Of a DNA stretch of 64,000 bases, positions 58,401 to 64,000 are shown piece by piece. Every line of letters starts with the position of its first letter. Positions within the stretch are counted from its first letter, which is position 1. A program made the translations under genes and the position numbers. Location: NCBI GenBank assembly GCA_023213395.1, contig CM041465.1, positions 216,077,741 through 216,141,740 of the forward strand, in the 5' to 3' direction. This DNA comes from Cycas panzhihuaensis. Its lineage: Eukaryota > Cycadophyta. The notes under the pieces are model-generated. The model worked only from the letters and a program-made list of their open reading frames with translations. It made no database searches and was not told the DNA's origin.

Positions 58401-58945
58401 CCTTTCCTATCTTCTTAGACCCTAAGAGATTTCCCTTTGTTTGGATGTAACTGAGTGGTTATAATCTATCTTAGTTCATCATGGTCTTATATCTAAGACC
58501 TTCTCCCTTTCCAAACACCTTCCTTTTGCAACATCTACATAACCTCATTTTCTTGTGACTTTGTTGGAAGTTTCCTTAGTTACAATCGCTCTTAGGTAGT
58601 TGTAGCGCTACCTTGTTCCACTCACTTCATTTAACACCTAAAACCTTTAGAAGCAAACCTCCAATATAGTATTAAATCCATTTAATACCATCTCTATCAA
58701 ACCCTTATCTTCTTTTACCTAATTTTACAAGGAAATAATCTCATTTAGTTTCCTTTTCAAGAAGGAAGCTCTTTTTTTCTTTGTTACCTCCCAGGGGTAG
58801 GAAAGCCCTGTTTAGGTTACTCGACATCCTGAGGATGCCTTAATCTCCCCATCCTCAATCAAGAGGGTTGCCCAAAGATAAAGGGAAGGTCAACACATGG
58901 TTGTGGGTCCTTAAACCTACGTTCTAATGTGCAGATACCCTTCGA
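55447..58945 (+). repeat. Right LTR of Tat-like element 2
   Basis: It starts TGTTTCCTAGCC. It matches the left LTR up to 58504 and LTR 1 at its end (GTGGGTCCTTAAACCTACGTTCTAAT near 58910). The exact 3' end is estimated from that alignment; no TG-CA end or target duplication could be confirmed. Confidence 0.75.
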
Positions 58946-61900
58946 GGGTAGCTTTGTGGCCTCTTTTGCTCCTCTTCCCTTGCACTTGTTAGCATTCATA
59001 GATAACGAAGAGTGCATAGACCTTAGCCATCCCTAAAGGTACACTTCCACCATCTATTATAAGTGAATTTATTACAACGTGCAACCCTAGTTTTAAGTAA
59101 TGCCTTCACTATGCAACTTTGTATAGTGCCCACATCCAAATAGGGGCTAAAGATACTCCACAAAAAATATGAATATAAGAGGATCCAAATGACAACACTA
59201 CTATGGAAATTCTTATATATAACATATGATTCAAGGTAAATGGTGGAATCATTAAAGATGGTACTAGAATTGTGGAGTTAGGGCTTGTCTAATTCTATAT
59301 GAAGTGACCTTCAATAATTCAAGGGTATTATGATGGAGTCTTCTACAGTAGGCCCAAAAGTAAGGCATATTTATTATAAGTGGGAAGAGACTTTGCATAC
59401 ATCCCAATCTAATTTTATAGGTATACTTGATGAAGTAGGATAACTCATGAAGTAGTTGGATGTACTTACATTGAATATCTCCATGAAGAATATGAGTTCC
59501 TAAAGTTTGAAGGTTTAAAAGGAAATTTAGGGTTCAAATAGTTCATATAGCATACTTAGGGGCATAGACAAGTAGTTACCTTAGATTATTTATGGAAAGA
59601 GAATCCTACTACATAGTAGCCCATAAATAAACCTTTAACATAACTTGGGAGGCAACTAGATTTAATGTATACTCTTATAAGTAAATAATAGAACTTGACT
59701 CAAATGAGACTTAAGCTTCATAAGATGTAAGTTTATGAGGTGATGTTGAACCCATCTTGCCTAAATAATTTTATGGGAGAGAGGGTAGAGTTGCAATAGG
59801 CTAGTTGTAACTTGGATGCATGTGGCTCATAAATGGATTATGAGCTATAACAAGATCCCATAAAATCTATAAGTGTTAGAAGATAGGACTGTATTATAGT
59901 TTTGATCACCTTAAATAATAAAAATGACACCACAAGCTAGTTCGTTGGGGGGGGGGAGAGAGAACTATAAAGATAATAGTTCTTAAAGGGAAGAAAGAGG
60001 AGGGAGCCTTTTTTTCTTACCTTTTTTTTTTTTTTTAAATTTTTATGTGTGTGTTTTAAACATTATAAATCCATAAGATCTCGAGGAAAGAGAAGGAAAG
60101 GGGAAAGGGGTTAAGGAAATTTTATATGTATTAAAACATTCTTTTTGCTTAAATAGACCCTAATAAAAATCTAGAGACATGGGGATAAAGTGTAATATTT
60201 TTTAGTACTAAACATGCTAAAGGGTGTTAAGAGCATTTAGATCGTGATCTTAGAGGGATATCTTTGCAATATATGGATTAATTGTTATCTACTTAAGTAA
60301 TACACAAATGTATCTTTTCTTTGTGTAATGAGAAATATAATTCCATTTAGTCTATTTAGTAGATGAAAGTTTTTCATTACATTTTATTATATCAATAAAG
60401 ATTTCTAACCTTGATTAAAACTTGGTGGTGAATTCTTAATTATATATGATATAATCTAGTCTATGATTATCTTGAGCAATACAATCTTTCAAGTGACCAC
60501 ATTCTTTCCTTATATCTCACTCACTACAATAGCCTCTACTCTTTTATAACTATTATTTCATGATCTAAATATGAAATCATTTCAATCCTTGTGTATATTA
60601 AATTTTTGTTATACATTTATAAATTCATTGTGATAGTGTATTATATGTTAGTGAATCTACTATAATAGTTAGAAAACATTTTATTTCATTTGCTTTATAA
60701 TTACGTATACTATAAGATGTATCATGACCATACACAAATAAGGGAACTATCCCTATTAAGTAGAGGATCTTCAATATCCCTAAGATGTACTGATAAAATT
60801 GTGCCTTAAATACCTCATAAGCTCAATCTTCATAGTATCTCATAGGGCACATTCTAAAGGTTCTAACCACTATACCAAATTGTTGAGATAGTTTCCTTAT
60901 ATCTTAGTCTTCCTAATCCTTATTTTCTTTTTCTTTTCTATATATTTTTAGCCCATCTACCAAATACTAAATATTTAAAAATTAGTTAAAACCATTAAGA
61001 GGCCATTTACTAAATAAGTAAGACCTCAAGGTAGTCTATAAGTATTCCTATAATTATCTCTAATGAGGAGATCTAGATATACTCTACACATGGTAATATC
61101 CATCTTGTATAAAAGGTAAATGAACTTCCATAGACAACAAATGATCCACTAGTACCAAGCCTCATTCTTGATGATGTTTTTAGTAATACTCGAGATGTAT
61201 ATCCTAAGTTGGAAAATTAATATAGTTCTAATCTAGTGGTATTGAATGACAATATATTGAAGTAATAACAAAATAGAGGACCCAACTAGGACATGAAAAA
61301 TAAATGAGAGATAAGTACATGCTATGATAAATAATGCTTAATAAAATGAAACCTATACATACAAATAAAGTATAATAGATATAGAAGAATGACCAAACGT
61401 CATCTTATTCAAAGAACCATATAAATATTTATAGTATAGCTCACCTTAAATGGAAAACCATCAAAATCAACATTTATGTGTTGCCACACATTACAAGTAG
61501 CATATAACTAGGTGACTATAATATAAAATTAAGAATAATATGAGAGAGTATAGAAGGGTATTGATGTTATATTTGATACAATTTGATATTACTATCCAAT
61601 ATTCTCCCATATAATATATAATTATATAAGTATTAAATGTCACATAAATATAAAATTTAATCTTTAATTTTATTACAAATAATATGCTTTGAATATCTTT
61701 CATCTTGTTAACATCTATATAAAGGATGCTCCATGTGTTAGTCCATATAGGTTACTAACCATTGTAGCTACCACTTCAATAGGTTACTCCTCCAAGTATG
61801 TGTTCTAGTCAACATCATATCAATACTATTCTACGAACACATTATCCAATAGAATCAAGTAAGCTAGGAATAAAAGTGTAAGAGCAACATAACAAGTGTC

Positions 61901-62492
61901 TCACCTTTTGCCTAATGGGACTATAAATTTATTGGTGGTATATAGATGGAAATACATCAATCATAAGCTTATATGCATCTAGTAATATAATTGATGATGA
62001 CTTAAACATGATATAAAATAAGGCATGACTTAATATCATATTAAAAATAATTCTTTCTTTTGACTTTTTTGATAAATTTCTATAAAAATAAGGTTCTCTA
62101 AAACTTAAAATTAAAGTATATGACTTAATTTTTATATTTTATTTATTATTTAGAGTATATCATATCAATATAAATGTTATCAAATAATTTAAAACCAATA
62201 AGAATAAATAAATATGCCTAAAATAATAAGGAAACTCATAAAAATAACTACTTTAAAATTTTTTTCTTAACTTTGAGTTAAATTTTCTACTATAAAACAA
62301 CTTTAAAAATGCTCACTTAACTTGTTATTATAAAGGGAGCTAAGCTAACTTTCTAGTACATCTTCTAGATCTAAAAATTGACTCTATATGGTGAATATAT
62401 TATAAAAATAGTGAGTATGTGTACTTTAAAAAATAAAGGGGGTTGAAATTGAAAGATAACCTTTTTTAACTTTGGGCTAATGGTCATATGAG
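58946..62492. other. AT-rich intergenic stretch
   Basis: No gene recognised on either strand. It contains a G run (about 59947), a poly-T run (about 60010-60036) and a possible primer-binding-site relic at 60874 (minus strand TTGGTATAGTGG). Around 62240-62490 words are shared with 19730-19960. Confidence 0.5.
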
Positions 62493-62604
62493 TGTTTGAT
62501 ATATTGAACACTTTACAAATGTTACATAGGTACAAGCATTACACTTAAGCCATTTTAGGGGTCCTTTTAGTCCATTATGTTAGAATACTACTAGTTAGTT
62601 CATT

Positions 62605-62630
62605 ATAAAGGTATATCTATCTATCTATCT
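62605..62630. repeat. Short (TCTA)n repeat
   Basis: About five TCTA/ATCT units just left of the RT fragment, near its junction with LTR sequence. Confidence 0.8.
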
Positions 62631-62743
62631 ACATATATATATAAAACCATTCAAGAAGAAGGGGAGTCTTCTTCTACTTTTGTTTCATTAGGCTTTGGTC
62701 AATACTTTAACATATAGTCTATTATTCAACTTAGTCAAGGGGA

Positions 62744-62876
62744 AGTTAAACCAATCCATATGATCATTACCACTTTCATTGATGGTTTTTTAGGGTACAA
62801 TAAAAAATTTCTCTCTCCTAAAGATCATCATATGACTGCGTTTACCACACCTTGGGGCACATTTATCCATTTTTAA
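62744..62876 (+). pseudogene. Ty3/gypsy RT fragment inside solo LTR
   Basis: The frame reads ITTFIDGFLGYNKKFLSPKD then HHMTAFTTPWGTFIHF, the FLDGFSGYNQI---ED--KTAFTTPWGTF core of Tat-type gypsy RT. Similarity ends at a TAA. No flanking pol sequence is recognisable. Confidence 0.75.
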
Positions 62877-63124
62877 GAATGATACTTAGGAATTGGTTAA
62901 CTTACCTCCCAATAAATGAGCAATTGACACTAAGTGGATAAGTATTCAAGTTGGGGTTTTCTCTATATAATCTTTGGTTATTTCTATAAATAATAAAATG
63001 GTCTATGCTTAGACCTAAATCTCTAGTTGTCTTTTGTTGATGTATTTGGAATTCTCTAATTATTTAATTTTTATATTGATTTAAGTTTTGTTATTATATT
63101 ATTCCTTTATTTTATTTCTCTTCA

Positions 63125-64000
63125 ATGAGCTCATCATGTGACAAGGGGCTAAGACTTAAAAGACCAACATAGTTTAAATATGAAATTAAATATACTTTAA
63201 TCATTTAATTTTTCTAATAATCTCACTAAGATATAAATCATTAAAAAAAATTAATCCCTCCAAAACTGCATAGGGATAAGTATGTGTATTCATTTATAAT
63301 AATCTATTATTGATTGGGCCACATGATAACTCATGCCACATAATAATTACTATCCCATGCTACTAAGCCTAGGCCTTTGTAGGCATGCTTTGTATTTTTA
63401 TTTTCTTATATTCCTTATAGATCTGTGGAGAGTATTCTACCATAGGTGCCTCTTTTCCATACATGTACTTCTTTATGCCATGCCCTTTTAGAATGTTGAT
63501 TATACTCCCTTTTAAGTTTTGATGTGCTACCTTGTATACAATCCTACTAATTTATTAGGATGTTCTATTAGGAGTTCTTCATATGTCTACATTAGAGATA
63601 TCTTTTATAGGCTCAATTTATGCCAATTGTATCTCTCTACCTCCTTAACATGTTCGCTTGGCTTCATGGCATGAGCATCAATTTCTAATATTTATTACTT
63701 CATGCAAAAAAAATCACTAGCATTCATTATATTCTCTTATAAGGTCTAATCCTCTACTATGAGGTGTTTCAACACAATTTGATTCATCTATGAAAATGTC
63801 AGGATCTGAATACATGTACCCTGATTCAAGTGTAGTGATAAAACTATTGATAAATATTCAACAAAACAAGCAAATAAGCAAGATATATGAGCATGCAAAG
63901 GTATGGGTGAATTCGCCATACCATAAGCTTTCTCTTAGGCAGAGATTCTGTATTAATTAGAATCCAACATTAAGTACAAAGGTGCGGGGCAATATTTATA
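63125..64000. other. AT-rich stretch, nothing recognised
   Basis: No gene, LTR or RNA is supported from here to the window end. Confidence 0.5.

Larger units (their letters stand above)
43692..58945 (+). mobile_element. Tat-like element 2, internally deleted, with nested chromovirus
   Basis: The left LTR is 43692-45698 plus 52258-53276 and the right LTR 55447 to about 58945. By eye the two LTRs are roughly 85-90% alike. Only about 2.2 kb of internal sequence remains: a piece of the antisense gene, a block shared with 7980-8100, the second RNase H frame and the polypurine tract. Gag, protease, RT and integrase are gone, and so are the last 440 bp or so of the left LTR. One large deletion explains this. 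The left end has CG where TG is expected. Confidence 0.75.
62493..63124 (+). repeat. Solo LTR of copia-2 family with internal gypsy fragment
   Basis: It starts TGTTTGATATATTGAA and ends TTTCTCTTCA, matching both ends of the copia-2 LTR, and is flanked by a perfect target duplication ATGAG (62488-62492 and 63125-63129). The middle shares GGTCTATGCTTAGACCTAAAT with copia-2. At 632 bp it is about 130 bp longer than the 500 bp LTR, and part of its middle is replaced by foreign sequence including an RT fragment. Confidence 0.82.

Noticed and set aside
60870-60885. Possible copia primer binding site and LTR start (minus strand TTGGTATAGTGG, then TGTTGAGATAG at about 60881)
   Set aside because: The match to the PBS consensus is weak and no partner LTR or coding sequence was found, so it is mentioned only in the spacer entry.

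Overview
The window looks like gene-poor, repeat-filled nuclear DNA of a seed plant. I found no host gene, rRNA, tRNA or CRISPR. What can be recognised is nested retrotransposons of plant type: a Tat-like Ty3/gypsy family with about 3 kb LTRs, a chromovirus, several Ty1/copia elements and a plant L1 LINE carrying a terminal RNase H. Nearly every reading frame is decayed. Most in-frame stops replace expected Gln, Arg or Trp codons, as deamination of methylated cytosine would produce. The species cannot be named from the sequence alone.

Layout. (1) 1-12822: the 3' part of a Tat-like gypsy element on the + strand. It holds the gag zinc finger, protease, RT, RNase H and integrase, then an antisense spliced gene (5719 to at least 7671, minus strand), a small separate RNase H frame, a polypurine tract and a 3 kb 3' LTR. 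(2) 12823-14670: AT-rich DNA with a primer-binding-site relic and a gypsy RT relic, both on the minus strand. (3) 14671-21431: a complete but dead copia element on the minus strand (copia-1) with LTRs and TSD. (4) 21882-41435: an old minus-strand copia element (copia-3) split by a + strand copia element (copia-2, 23706-28456) and by a + strand L1 LINE (31393-37411). The LINE sits inside the second copy of a 278 bp tandem duplication. (5) 41436-43691: a + strand copia relic whose LTR has a polypurine tract on its left and a primer binding site on its right. (6) 43692 to about 58945: a second Tat-like element, internally deleted, whose left LTR is interrupted by a minus-strand chromovirus (45699-52252, TSD AAGCC). 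(7) 58946-64000: AT-rich DNA with a solo copia LTR (62493-63124, TSD ATGAG) that contains a gypsy RT fragment.

The most interesting object is the antisense gene in the Tat-like element. It reads as a plant-mobile-domain-like protein followed by an acidic linker, a phase-compatible 123 bp GT-AG intron and a coiled coil. A piece of the same frame, with similar protein sequence and many synonymous changes, survives in the second element at 53281-53415. The same family carries a separate RNase H frame of about 141 codons just upstream of the 3' LTR in both copies, an unusual place for this domain.
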